Shown here in pieces: positions 20,754-28,903 of a stretch of DNA of 64,000 nucleotides; positions within the stretch are counted from its first letter, which is position 1, and each line of letters opens with the position of its first letter. A program made the position numbers and the translations under genes. The stretch spans positions 242,384-306,383 of the forward strand of contig NZ_JAMQCO010000004.1 in assembly GCF_023702225.1 (NCBI RefSeq). Direction: 5' to 3'. Origin of the DNA: Aureimonas altamirensis (lineage in GTDB: Bacteria > Pseudomonadota > Alphaproteobacteria > Rhizobiales > Rhizobiaceae). Under the pieces are notes generated by a model. That model saw only the letters and a program-made list of their open reading frames with translations. It did not search any database and was not told the DNA's origin.

Positions 20754-21697
20754 CACTCGAACACGACACGCGGGAAATAGAAGGAAACGACCCAGTTGGG
20801 CATGTCGACGATCTCGGATATGCGCAGATCCCCGCATGTGGACACCAGCATATATGCGTCCACCGGGTTCAAGCCGTAGCGCGCCGCCAGAAGTTCCACC
20901 ATGTCGGCAACGGCCTGCCGCGCCCCGGTCATCAGGTCGGGGCCGACTCCGGTCGTCACCTCATAGCCCTTCGCGTCCAGATGCCGCGTGACCGGGCCGG
21001 GCGTGGTGAAGCGCGGCATGGCAAGGTTGGCGTCCTTGACGAGGTCCAGTGTCAGGACGGCGTTCATCGGGCTTTCGATCGCCGTTCCGCATACTTCGCC
21101 GTCGCCTTGCGCCGCATGCGTATCGCCCACGGAAAACAGAGCACCGGCAACCTCGACCGGCAGATACAGCACCGTGCCGGCCGACAGGTCCCTTATATCG
21201 AGATTTCCGCCCATGCGGCGTGGCGGAACCACGGAATGGTGCCCCGGATCCGCAGGCGCGTTGCCGATGGTGCCGGCAAAAGGCTTCAGCGGTACGCGCC
21301 CATGCGCGCCGAAGGCGGCAGGCTCCAGGAAATGCGGATCGTATCGCCAGATCGTCAGCGCCGGTTCGGCGAACTGGTCGGCCAGAAGGCCGAAGCCCGG
21401 AATATTGGCCGTCCAGCCGAAACCGGATGGCCGGAACCCCTCGATCGTCACCTTCAAGGCATCGCCCGGCTCGGCCCCATCCATGAAGATGGGGCCGGAC
21501 ACGGGGTTGATCCTGCCGAAATCGAGCGCCTTCACGTCGTCGACCGTGGAGCCGGGCGTCAATTGCCCGGCCGAACTGTCCTGGCACTCGAACTCGATGG
21601 TGGCGCCAGGCGCCACCCGCAGCGCGGGCTTCAGGGAATTGTCCCAGCCGAAATGATGCTGGCGACCGTGGATCGTGTAATCGCAGGCCTTGCACAT
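20753..21697 (-). CDS. fmdA: Formamidase / acetamidase family protein
   Basis: 314-residue FmdA/AmdA amidohydrolase, expected to hydrolyse formamide or a short amide to the acid and ammonia. Characteristic segments are LTPGSTVDDVKALDFGRINPVSGPIF (quoted in parts: LTPGSTVDDV, NPVSGPIFMDGAEPGD) and the metal-associated DTHAAQGDGEVCGTAIE. It sits between the binding protein and ATPase genes in one operon. This suggests that the imported compound, or something derived from it, is the amide substrate. The exact substrate is not readable from the sequence. Confidence 0.87.
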   Translation of the reverse strand: MCKACDYTIHGRQHHFGWDNSLKPALRVAPGATIEFECQDSSAGQLTPGSTVDDVKALDFGRINPVSGPIFMDGAEPGDALKVTIEGFRPSGFGWTANIPGFGLLADQFAEPALTIWRYDPHFLEPAAFGAHGRVPLKPFAGTIGNAPADPGHHSVVPPRRMGGNLDIRDLSAGTVLYLPVEVAGALFSVGDTHAAQGDGEVCGTAIESPMNAVLTLDLVKDANLAMPRFTTPGPVTRHLDAKGYEVTTGVGPDLMTGARQAVADMVELLAARYGLNPVDAYMLVSTCGDLRISEIVDMPNWVVSFYFPRVVFE

Positions 21698-21698
21698 G

Positions 21699-23318
21699 CT
21701 ACTTGGTCTCGACGTAACGGTAGTTCATCGGCGTATTCACCGGATCGATGTAGAGCGCATCGTCGCCACCCATGCGGGCCGAGCGCATGGTGTAGCGCTT
21801 CTCGTTGAACACCGGCACCCAGGGAGCGTCGGCCATGACGCCCTCATAGACTTCGCCCCAGGCCCTGGCGCGCTCTTCCGCCTTGGCCGGGTCCACCATC
21901 GCATCGGCGGCGGCGGCCTTCTCGTCCAGCGCCTCGTTGCAGTACTTGGCCCAGTTCCAGCCGCCCTCCGCCGCGCCGGCGCACCCCAGGATGGGGCCAT
22001 AAAAGTTGGACGGGTCGGGGAAGTCGGCGATCCACGCCATGCCGCCCGACCAGATCATCGGCGCGCCTTCGGCCGAGCCGCCGGCCGCGATCACATTGGC
22101 CTGCGCGAGGCTCTGGATGGACGCCTTGATGCCGATGGCGGCAAGATCCTGCTGGATCGCCTGCGCGATGCGCGGCTGCGGATCGACGTTGGCGACGAAA
22201 AGTTCCGTCTCGAAGCCGTCCGGATGCCCGGCCTCGGCCAGCAGCGCCTTTGCCGCCTCGACATCGTACTTGTACCCTTCATACCCCTCGACATAGCCGG
22301 GCATGGTCGGAGGCAACGGCTGGTTGGCAGGCGTCGCGCGCCCGTTGATGATCTGCACGATGCGATCCTTGTTGATCGCCATGTTGACGGCCTGGCGCAC
22401 CTTTAGATCGTCGAAAGGGGCGGCTTTCGTGTTCATGGTGATGTAGCCGGTATGCAGTTGCACGCCCTCCACCACCCGTGCGGCCTGATCCGGATCGTCC
22501 ATCACCTCGCGGAACTTGGCCGGCGGAATGCCGTCGCCCGGTACGTCCACCTCGCCGTTCTGGACCCGCAGCAGCGACACGACCGGCTCCTGCCCGATCT
22601 CGAAATTGATTTCGTCCAGCTTCGGCGCGCCCTCGCGGTAGTAATCGGGATTCTTTTCCAGAACGAGCTTCTGGCCAAGCGTCCACTCGGCCAGCCTGAA
22701 GGCGCCGGTGCCCACGGGCTTGCGGCCGAAATCGGCGCCCGACGCCTCCACCTCTTCCTTCGGCACGATAAAGGAGAAGTTCAGCGCCATGACCGAAAGG
22801 AAGGTCGCGTCCGGACGCGACAGCGTCACCTGCACCGTCTTCGGGTCCAGTATCTTCACCCCTGAAAGCTCGTTCGCCTGGCCGGCCTGCATTGCGTCGA
22901 AGCCTTCGATCGAGGCGAGAAAGCCGGCGCCGGGAGACTGCGTGGCCGGGTTCACCGTGCGCTCGAACGAATATTTCACGTCCTCCGCGGTCATGACGCG
23001 GCCGTTATGGAACTTGACGCCGTCACGCAGAGTGAAGGTGAAGACCGTGCCGTCCGGCGAAATCTCGTAGGACTGCGCAAGGCCCGGCCGAAGCGTGGCG
23101 GTACCGGGCTCGTAATCCATCAAGCCGTCGAAGATCGCCTTGATCATGGAGAAATTCTGCCAGTCGTAGCCGATGGCCGGGTCCAGCGTGGCGATATCGT
23201 CCTTGTAGGTGACGGTGATGGCTCCGCCGCCATCCTGCGCCACCGCGCGCGATGGGGCCGACAAAAGCGCTGCGGAGATAGCCAGGGCTGCGGCGCCGGC
23301 CTTGAAGTAGGAAAGCAT
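21699..23318 (-). CDS. ABC transporter substrate-binding protein (family 5)
   Basis: 539-residue periplasmic solute receptor of the DppA/OppA family. It has an N-terminal signal peptide ending near AVAQ (residue 28) and the family segments LDPAIGYDWQN and FTLRDGVKFHNGRVMTAEDV. It is the receptor for the permeases and ATPase of the same operon. An AAGGAAG site lies ahead of the ATG. With formamidase encoded next to it and an AmiC/AmiR control pair, the ligand is probably an amide-containing compound rather than a general peptide; that is inference. Confidence 0.9.
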   Translation of the reverse strand: MLSYFKAGAAALAISAALLSAPSRAVAQDGGGAITVTYKDDIATLDPAIGYDWQNFSMIKAIFDGLMDYEPGTATLRPGLAQSYEISPDGTVFTFTLRDGVKFHNGRVMTAEDVKYSFERTVNPATQSPGAGFLASIEGFDAMQAGQANELSGVKILDPKTVQVTLSRPDATFLSVMALNFSFIVPKEEVEASGADFGRKPVGTGAFRLAEWTLGQKLVLEKNPDYYREGAPKLDEINFEIGQEPVVSLLRVQNGEVDVPGDGIPPAKFREVMDDPDQAARVVEGVQLHTGYITMNTKAAPFDDLKVRQAVNMAINKDRIVQIINGRATPANQPLPPTMPGYVEGYEGYKYDVEAAKALLAEAGHPDGFETELFVANVDPQPRIAQAIQQDLAAIGIKASIQSLAQANVIAAGGSAEGAPMIWSGGMAWIADFPDPSNFYGPILGCAGAAEGGWNWAKYCNEALDEKAAAADAMVDPAKAEERARAWGEVYEGVMADAPWVPVFNEKRYTMRSARMGGDDALYIDPVNTPMNYRYVETK

Positions 23319-23334
23319 GGGTCGGTCTTCCTTT

Positions 23335-24255
23335 TTACTGGAGCTTGATACGGGGATCGACGAAAGGTGAGACGAGATCGGCCAGCAGATTGCCGAGCAC
23401 GATGGCCAGCGCCGAAACCAGCGTGACGCCCATGATGATGGGCAGGTCGACGCGCTGGATGGCCTGCCAGGCCAGTTGGCCGATGCCCGGCCAGCCGAAG
23501 ACGCTTTCCACCACCACGATGCCGCTCATGAAAAGGCCGATGTCGATGCCGATCATCGCGACCACCGGCAGGATGGCGTTGGGCATGGCGTGGCGGGCCA
23601 GGATGGTGAAGCGGCGCAGGCCCTTGGCGCGCGCGGTGCGGATATAATCCTGCCGCAGCACGTCCACCATGGAAGAGCGCATCATGCGCGCATACCAGCC
23701 GGCGCCGAGGATACCCAGCGTGAGCGCCGGCAGGACGAGGTGCGAGATGCTGCCGTAGCCGCCGATCGGGAACCAGCCCAGCCGAACCGCGAAGACGTAG
23801 AGAAGAAGCAGGCCGACCACGAATTGCGGTGCCGATACGGTGATGAAGGACGTCACCATCAGCGCATGGTCGCTGGCCTTGCCGCGCCGAACGGCGGCCA
23901 GGACGCCCATCGTCAGGCCGAGGGTGATCTCGCAGGCGATTGCCGCCACCATCAGCAGAAGGCTTGCCGGAAGTCTTGCGACGATAAGGTCCGACACGGC
24001 GGAGCGTTGCAGGTAGGAGCGCCCGAGATCGCCCTGCACGAGATTGCCGAGATAGCGCAGGTACTGCACCAGAAAGGGCTGATCGAGCCCGAGCTGCATG
24101 CGGATATTGGCTACCTGCTGGGCCGAGGCGGTGCGCCCTGCGATCTGTCGGGCCGGATCGGCCGGCAGGAGATACAGCAGCGCGAAGGTGATCAGGCTGA
24201 CACCCAGAAGGATCAATACCGACTGGCCCAGCCGGCGGGCAAGATAGGCTGCCAT
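23335..24255 (-). CDS. ABC transporter permease (DppB type)
   Basis: 306-residue inner-membrane permease with about six hydrophobic helices. It begins MAAYLARRLGQSVLILLGVS and carries the EAA-type cytoplasmic loop RTARAKGLRRFTILARHAMPNA near residue 210. The ATG at 24255 overlaps the stop of the next permease gene upstream, which fixes the start; a long upstream open frame is ignored. It pairs with the DppC-type permease to form the channel. Confidence 0.92.
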   Translation of the reverse strand: MAAYLARRLGQSVLILLGVSLITFALLYLLPADPARQIAGRTASAQQVANIRMQLGLDQPFLVQYLRYLGNLVQGDLGRSYLQRSAVSDLIVARLPASLLLMVAAIACEITLGLTMGVLAAVRRGKASDHALMVTSFITVSAPQFVVGLLLLYVFAVRLGWFPIGGYGSISHLVLPALTLGILGAGWYARMMRSSMVDVLRQDYIRTARAKGLRRFTILARHAMPNAILPVVAMIGIDIGLFMSGIVVVESVFGWPGIGQLAWQAIQRVDLPIIMGVTLVSALAIVLGNLLADLVSPFVDPRIKLQ

Positions 24256-25160
24256 CAGTCGCGCCCCTGTTCGGTGGGATCGAGCGCGTCGCGCAACGCG
24301 TCTCCCACGAGGTTGAAGGCCAGTGCCACCAGCAGGATCGCCGCGCCGGGAAAGAACACCAGCCAGGGGGCGGCCTGGAAGTAGGTCTGGTTCTCGAAGA
24401 TGATGTTGCCCCAGGAGGCGTCCGGCGGCTGCACTCCGACGCCGAGGAAGGACAGGGTCGCCTCCAGAAGGACGGTGGTGGAAATGCCGAGTGTGCCGTA
24501 GACGATGACCGTCGAGGTCAGATGCGGCAGGATATGGCGGAACAGGATACGACCCGAACCGGCCCCCAGCGTCTTCTCGGCCTGGATGAATTCGCGTTCG
24601 GCAAGCGACCGCGTCTCCGAATAGACCACGCGGGCCACCTGCACCCAGTTCACCAGGGCGATCACCAGCGCCACGATCCACAGGCTCGGCCGCAGCACCG
24701 CGGCGAGGCAGATGGCCAGCAACAGCGCCGGAAACGCCATCATCAGGTCGGTGAAGCGCATCAGCACCGTGCCGACGATACCGCGATAATAGCCGGCGAC
24801 CACGCCGACCAGCGTTCCGATGGTCAGCGCGGCGCCATTGGCGACGATGCCGATCAGCAGCGACGTGCGTGCGCCATAGAGCAACCGCGACAGGAGGTCC
24901 CGCCCCAGGAGGTCGGTGCCCAGCCAGTAGGTCTGCGACGGCGAAAGCGGCGCGCCCTCGATCGTCAAACCGTCGAAGAACTGCTCGTTGGGGTCGAACG
25001 GCGCGATTGCGGGAGCCAGCAGTGCGGCCGCCACGACGAGGGCGATGGCCGCAAGTCCCAGCATGGCCAGCTTGCGGCGCAGCAGGCGGCGCAGGATACC
25101 GTTGCCGCCCACAGGTGCCGATGGCGGAATTGCCGCTTCCGGCCCGATCAGGACGCTCAT
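24255..25160 (-). CDS. ABC transporter permease (DppC type)
   Basis: 301-residue inner-membrane permease with an N-terminal cytoplasmic tail, a first helix (LAMLGLAAIALVVAAALLAP) and an EAA loop (REFIQAEKTLGAGSGRILFRHILP). The large periplasmic loop between helices 1 and 2 (NEQFFDGLTIEGAPLSPS) is typical of DppC and NikC. It overlaps the AmiR-like gene upstream by 4 nt and the DppB-type gene downstream by 1 nt. Confidence 0.92.
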   Translation of the reverse strand: MSVLIGPEAAIPPSAPVGGNGILRRLLRRKLAMLGLAAIALVVAAALLAPAIAPFDPNEQFFDGLTIEGAPLSPSQTYWLGTDLLGRDLLSRLLYGARTSLLIGIVANGAALTIGTLVGVVAGYYRGIVGTVLMRFTDLMMAFPALLLAICLAAVLRPSLWIVALVIALVNWVQVARVVYSETRSLAEREFIQAEKTLGAGSGRILFRHILPHLTSTVIVYGTLGISTTVLLEATLSFLGVGVQPPDASWGNIIFENQTYFQAAPWLVFFPGAAILLVALAFNLVGDALRDALDPTEQGRD

Positions 25161-25762
25161 GCCGAGGCCTCCCCGTCCCGATCGCCATGCAGATTCTTGA
25201 GTTCGATCACCCGCCGGGCGGCTGCTTCCATCGTCACCTGCCAGTTCATCGCCAGCGCCCGCAATTGCGCATAGGCCTGTTCCTCTCCTATGCCGGCCGC
25301 CGACAGGGCCACGACGGCGCGCACGATGCTTTGCCGCTCCAGGACGCGTTCCCGAAGGCTTGCGATTTCACGCTCAAGCCGCTGCCGGTCGTCGAAGGCA
25401 CGCCGAGCGATCAGCAGTGCGGCATAGGCGCCCGCGGCGCCCACCGGTTTCATCAACTGGGCATCGGCGCGCTGCGACAGTCCCCATTCGATGCGTCCCG
25501 GCGCCTCGGAGCCGATCAGCGCCACAAGCGGCATCGGCGCCTCGCCGGGCCTCCACGGAAACTGTTCGTCGAACCCATGGTCGACATCGAAGAACAGGAA
25601 GTCGGCGCCGCTGGCCGAAGGCGGCAGATCCGGCCAGGCCATCTCGACATCCAGCCCGATCGCCGCAAGCTGGCGCGCGAGACCTTCGATCGCGGCATGC
25701 GGACGGTGCAGCACGACCGCGCGGGAGCCGCCCAGGTTGGGGATGCGCGCACGCCGCGTCAT
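25157..25762 (-). CDS. AmiR-like ANTAR antitermination protein
   Basis: 201 residues, close to AmiR of Pseudomonas. The N-terminal receiver-like domain lacks a clear phosphoacceptor pattern. A coiled-coil follows near 125-150, and the C-terminal ANTAR RNA-binding domain reads SIVRAVVALSAAGIGEEQAY then a NWQVTMEAAARRVIE segment. ANTAR proteins bind paired stem-loops in leader RNA and prevent termination. The preceding gene encodes an AmiC-like ligand sensor, overlapping by 4 nt, which normally holds AmiR inactive until the amide is bound. A terminator-bearing leader lies just upstream of that sensor gene. Confidence 0.85.
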   Translation of the reverse strand: MTRRARIPNLGGSRAVVLHRPHAAIEGLARQLAAIGLDVEMAWPDLPPSASGADFLFFDVDHGFDEQFPWRPGEAPMPLVALIGSEAPGRIEWGLSQRADAQLMKPVGAAGAYAALLIARRAFDDRQRLEREIASLRERVLERQSIVRAVVALSAAGIGEEQAYAQLRALAMNWQVTMEAAARRVIELKNLHGDRDGEASA

Positions 25763-26871
25763 CGCACCAGCCTCAGCGTCGGCTGGAACAGCGTGGCGGG
25801 GTCGTAGCGCGACAGATAAGGATCCGGATCGAGCGCGCCGGGGCTCGTCTCCAGCACTTCGAAGCTCTTGCCCGCGATGCGCCCTATCTTCGCCGGCAAG
25901 GCGCAATGCTGCGTCGGGGCATCGATGCGGACGGGGCCCAGAGCCGTCCGGTGCGTGCCCTTGGCCAGCGCCAGGCGCACCGCTGCGGGATCGTCCGTTC
26001 CGGCGGCTTCGATGGCGTCCGCAAGCACCGTTACCGACGCATGGGCCGCCGCCTCGAAGGACGATCGCGGACCAGCCCCACCCCCATGGATGAATGGCAG
26101 GCACGACAGGTGCCCGTCGCCATGCGGCGCGATGGAAGGCAACTCCTGCTCCGTCAGGTTGCAGGACAGGATCGGCCGTCGGTCGGGCAGGAAGCGCGGA
26201 TCGCTTTTCCCCAAAGCCGCATAAGCCTCGTAGAAGGCATAGGAAGACGGACCGATGAGCGTATTGAGGATGAAATCGGGTTCGCAAGCCCTTATTTCGG
26301 CGATCAGCCGGCCGACATCGGTATCGCCGAGCGGCAGATACCGCTCTCCCTTCGGCTGTCCGCCGGCGTCGGCGACGAGGTCGCGGGCGATGCGGTTCAT
26401 CTCCCAGCCCCAGATATAGTTGGAGCCCACCAGGAACGCGTCCCGACCGTGGCGCGCCGCGACATACCGGAACAACGGCACCAGATGCTGGTTCGGCGCC
26501 GCATTCATGTAGACCACATGCTCGCTTGCCTCGAATCCCTCGTAGGGCGCGGGATACCAGAGCATGCCATTGTGCTTTTCCAGCACCGGGATGACCTCCT
26601 TGCGGCTCCAGGAGGTGATGCAGCCGATGATGTGCCGCGCCCCGTCCCGCTGCATGAGGTCCGCGCATTGCGGCGCATAGGCGTCGATCCGCCCCGCCGG
26701 GTTGCCCTCGACCGGGTCGAAGGCGATGCTGCGGCCGCGATCGGCGTTGACCTCCTCGACCGCGCTCAGCGCGCCGTCGCGGCAGGCCCGCCCCAGCAGC
26801 TCATAACCGCCCGATCCCGAGAACAGGATGCCCAGTCTTATACGGGTCTTCACCGGCTGTGATCCGCCCAT
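25759..26871 (-). CDS. AmiC-like amide sensor (periplasmic-binding-protein fold)
   Basis: About 370 residues with the Leu/Ile/Val-binding-protein fold and no signal peptide, as in AmiC, the negative regulator of AmiR. The start resembles AmiC (RLGILFSGSGGYELLGRACR). Other typical segments are VFLVGSNYIWGWEMNR-like and LIGPSSYAFYEAY. The ATG at 26871 directly follows the seven-T tract of an intrinsic terminator, so it has no room for an upstream ribosome-binding site. A GTG at 26853, preceded by GGCGGA, is a plausible alternative start. It heads an operon of amiR, two permeases, a binding protein, formamidase and an ATPase. Confidence 0.83.
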   Translation of the reverse strand: MGGSQPVKTRIRLGILFSGSGGYELLGRACRDGALSAVEEVNADRGRSIAFDPVEGNPAGRIDAYAPQCADLMQRDGARHIIGCITSWSRKEVIPVLEKHNGMLWYPAPYEGFEASEHVVYMNAAPNQHLVPLFRYVAARHGRDAFLVGSNYIWGWEMNRIARDLVADAGGQPKGERYLPLGDTDVGRLIAEIRACEPDFILNTLIGPSSYAFYEAYAALGKSDPRFLPDRRPILSCNLTEQELPSIAPHGDGHLSCLPFIHGGGAGPRSSFEAAAHASVTVLADAIEAAGTDDPAAVRLALAKGTHRTALGPVRIDAPTQHCALPAKIGRIAGKSFEVLETSPGALDPDPYLSRYDPATLFQPTLRLVR

Positions 26872-26928
26872 AAAAAAAGCCCTGCGGGCCTCGCGCGGGG
26901 CAGGTTGCTGCGCGGGACCAGTCAGGGC
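26872..26928 (-). terminator. Leader intrinsic terminator (attenuator) ahead of the amide operon
   Basis: On the - strand GCCCTG (26928-26923) pairs with CAGGGC (26884-26879) and is followed immediately by seven T (26878-26872) and then the ATG of the AmiC-like gene. A shorter alternative stem CCTGC/GCAGG (26904-26900 with 26885-26881) uses the same 3' arm. Such a terminator would stop readthrough into the whole operon unless an antiterminator acts. It also lies downstream of queE and could end the queCDE transcript. Confidence 0.8.
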
Positions 26929-26939
26929 TTGTTTGCCAT

Positions 26940-26980
26940 CCAGCGTTACGAGGCTGGTATCCGGCACGATCCTGCGCCGG
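26940..26980 (-). promoter_or_regulatory. Candidate ANTAR-target tandem stem-loops
   Basis: Two adjacent hairpins precede the leader terminator in the transcript. The first (26980-26961) has a 7-bp stem with one G-U pair and a hexaloop: CCGGCGC-AGGATC-GTGCCGG. The second (26957-26940) is CCAGC-CTCGTAAC-GCTGG, which can be drawn as a hexaloop closed by a C-C mismatch. ANTAR proteins recognise paired hexaloop hairpins just upstream of terminators, and an ANTAR protein is encoded two genes down. The loops do not fully match the published A1/G4 consensus, so the exact motif is uncertain. Confidence 0.5.
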
Positions 26981-27037
26981 GCGCAACCACACGTCAAGAT
27001 GGAATTTTGGGCAGGCTCAATTTGTTTGCAGGAGGGG

Positions 27038-27757
27038 TCAGACCCCTTTGCGGTTGCCCCACATCAGCACATGGAGCTGAGGCAGGATGCGGGCCGAGAA
27101 CCACCCGTCGTCCACCACCCGCGCAACCAGTGCACGCATGGCCGCCATGAGGCGGTCGATGTCGGCGGAGCTATCCTGGTTTCCAACGTGGTTGCCGGGC
27201 TGGAGAACCACGGGCAGGTTCGGATATCGCGCAGATGCCGACCGTGCGTAAGCGTAATCCGCCTCGTCGAATATGACGATCTTCAGCACGATCCGCGGTT
27301 TCCCGCCGGCCGCCTCCAGGCACGCATCGAAGGCCGCCCAGTCCGTTTCCATGCCGCTGGATGGCGGTTTCGGACTGAGGACGAGCGTAGAGAGTTCCGC
27401 AAACCATTCCCTGGCGATGGAACCCTGGGTTTCCAGCGCGAAGCCGTATCCCGCGGCGCGGCCAAGGGCAATCAACGGACCGAAGGGCTGGATCGCCGGA
27501 TTGCCGCCGGACAGCGAGACCGTCAGCGGCCTGCCGCCCGACAGGCGGCTGACCCGTGCGAAAATCTCCTCGGCGGTCATGGGGCGCCATTCGTGGCGAT
27601 ACTCGGAGTCCACCGCATGGAGCGTATCGCACCAGGCGCAGCGATAATCGCAACCGCCGCTTCGAACGAAGACTGTCGGCTCGCCGATCAGCGCGCCCTC
27701 GCCCTGGATCGTCGGCCCGAATATCTCGCTGACGCGGATCGTTCCCGCCGCACTCAT
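27038..27757 (-). CDS. queE: 7-carboxy-7-deazaguanine synthase
   Basis: Radical SAM enzyme that converts 6-carboxytetrahydropterin to 7-carboxy-7-deazaguanine on the queuosine path. The 239-residue protein has the cluster motif CDYRCAWC (CxxxCxxC) near residue 30 and the N-terminal segment [16 protein letters not shown] typical of QueE. The ATG at 27757 overlaps the queD stop, which sets the start. The last codons and stop form part of a short palindrome (27031-27045). Confidence 0.94.
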   Translation of the reverse strand: MSAAGTIRVSEIFGPTIQGEGALIGEPTVFVRSGGCDYRCAWCDTLHAVDSEYRHEWRPMTAEEIFARVSRLSGGRPLTVSLSGGNPAIQPFGPLIALGRAAGYGFALETQGSIAREWFAELSTLVLSPKPPSSGMETDWAAFDACLEAAGGKPRIVLKIVIFDEADYAYARSASARYPNLPVVLQPGNHVGNQDSSADIDRLMAAMRALVARVVDDGWFSARILPQLHVLMWGNRKGV

Positions 27758-28122
27758 GAAGCATTGTCCGGCCGGTATTCGGCCCAAGTCTTCGGCGTTT
27801 CGCTGACGCGGACCGCGCTGGTTTCAGGGAAACGGTCGCGGCACCATTCGTAGAAGTGCAGCGCCAGCGTCTCGGCCGTCGGACTGTCGCTTCCCAGCAC
27901 ATCGTTGATATGACGATGGTCGAACGTGTCGTCGACATAGCGCTTGAACGCCGAAAGCTCGCGGTAATCGCGCACGAAGCCATGCGCGTCCAGCCTGACG
28001 GCCTGGAGCTCTATCTCCACGATGTAGTTGTGGCCGTGCAGGCGTGCGCAAGGATGGTCTTCCGGCAGGTTCGCCAGCCTGTGGGACGCGGAGAACTCGA
28101 ACCGCTTGGTTATCCGGAACAT
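27754..28122 (-). CDS. queD: 6-carboxytetrahydropterin synthase
   Basis: Second step of 7-deazaguanine synthesis: converts dihydroneopterin triphosphate to 6-carboxytetrahydropterin. It is a 122-residue PTPS/QueD protein with the zinc histidines and catalytic cysteine in [13 protein letters not shown] near residue 26 and FDHRHIN near residue 67. It is coupled to queC upstream (1-nt overlap) and queE downstream (4-nt overlap). Confidence 0.94.
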   Translation of the reverse strand: MFRITKRFEFSASHRLANLPEDHPCARLHGHNYIVEIELQAVRLDAHGFVRDYRELSAFKRYVDDTFDHRHINDVLGSDSPTAETLALHFYEWCRDRFPETSAVRVSETPKTWAEYRPDNAS

Positions 28123-28820
28123 CAGCCGCCCCTTGCCGAAACGGCGATGCGCCAGTACGCGCGGTCTTCATAGACGGTCGGATCATCCAGCCCCGCGATC
28201 TCGAAGGCTTCGCGACGTTCCACGCAAGTCCCGCAGCGTCCGCAGTGGACCGCGCCACCCTTGTAGCATGACCAGGTCTGCGCGAAGGGCGTACCCGCTT
28301 CCGCCCCGAGCTTGACGATGTCTGCCTTGGTTAGATGCACGAAGGGCGCCATCAATCGTATATCGGCAAAACCGTCCAGCGCGTGCATCTGCATCGCGGC
28401 AAAAGACTCGATGAAGCCCGGCCGGCAATCCGGATAGATGAAGTGATCGCCGCCATGGACTGCAACGGCCACGGTGTCGAGGTTTCGCGCGGCGGCCATG
28501 CCGAAGGCGATCGTCAGCATGATCGGATTGCGGTTGGGTACGATGGTCGCCTTCATCGTATCCTCGGCGTAATGCCCCTCGGGCACGTCGAGCGTGTCGG
28601 TGAGCGCCGAGCCGGTCAGCACGGCGCCGATCGGCGTGATGTCCACCAGATGAAACGGCACGCCGAGACGCGTGGCCGCCTGCCGTGCATGATCGATCTC
28701 ACGCCGGTGACGCTGATTGTAATCGAAGGTGACGAGAGCTCCGAGCTCGCCCTCGGCGGCGACGATGTGGGCAAGCGAAACGGAGTCGAGTCCGCCGGAG
28801 CAGACGACGAGCGTGGTCAT
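28122..28820 (-). CDS. queC: 7-cyano-7-deazaguanine (preQ0) synthase
   Basis: ATP-dependent enzyme making preQ0 from 7-carboxy-7-deazaguanine and ammonia. The 232-residue protein has a PP-loop, VVCSGGLDSVSLAH, at the N terminus and a zinc-binding cysteine cluster, CYKGGAVHCGRCGTC, near residue 188. It is the first gene of queC-queD-queE; the leader in front of it resembles a preQ1-I riboswitch whose 3' tail contains the ribosome-binding site. Confidence 0.95.
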   Translation of the reverse strand: MTTLVVCSGGLDSVSLAHIVAAEGELGALVTFDYNQRHRREIDHARQAATRLGVPFHLVDITPIGAVLTGSALTDTLDVPEGHYAEDTMKATIVPNRNPIMLTIAFGMAAARNLDTVAVAVHGGDHFIYPDCRPGFIESFAAMQMHALDGFADIRLMAPFVHLTKADIVKLGAEAGTPFAQTWSCYKGGAVHCGRCGTCVERREAFEIAGLDDPTVYEDRAYWRIAVSARGG

Positions 28821-28827
28821 ATCGGGG

Positions 28828-28860
28828 TCCTTGTTTTGTCCGGGTAGGCTGCGACCGGTC
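28828..28860 (-). promoter_or_regulatory. Candidate preQ1-I riboswitch in the queC leader
   Basis: In the transcript, a 4-bp stem CCGG/CCGG (28858-28855 with 28843-28840) encloses the 11-nt loop UCGCAGCCUAC and is followed by the A-rich tail ACAAAACAAGGA, whose AAGGA is the queC ribosome-binding site 7 nt before ATG. This is the layout of preQ1-I aptamers: a small stem, a loop with a C-rich end, and an A-rich 3' tail that folds back and hides the ribosome-binding site. Ligand and covariation are unverified. Confidence 0.6.
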
Positions 28861-28903
28861 TGAGGCCGCAGGCACTAACCGAACAAACAAGGCAAGTAAA
28901 TGT

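Noticed and set aside
27031-27047. Palindrome AGGGGTC-A-GACCCCT considered as a REP/RAYT element
   Set aside because: Its left part encodes the last codons and stop of queE; only one copy is seen, so an element is not supported.
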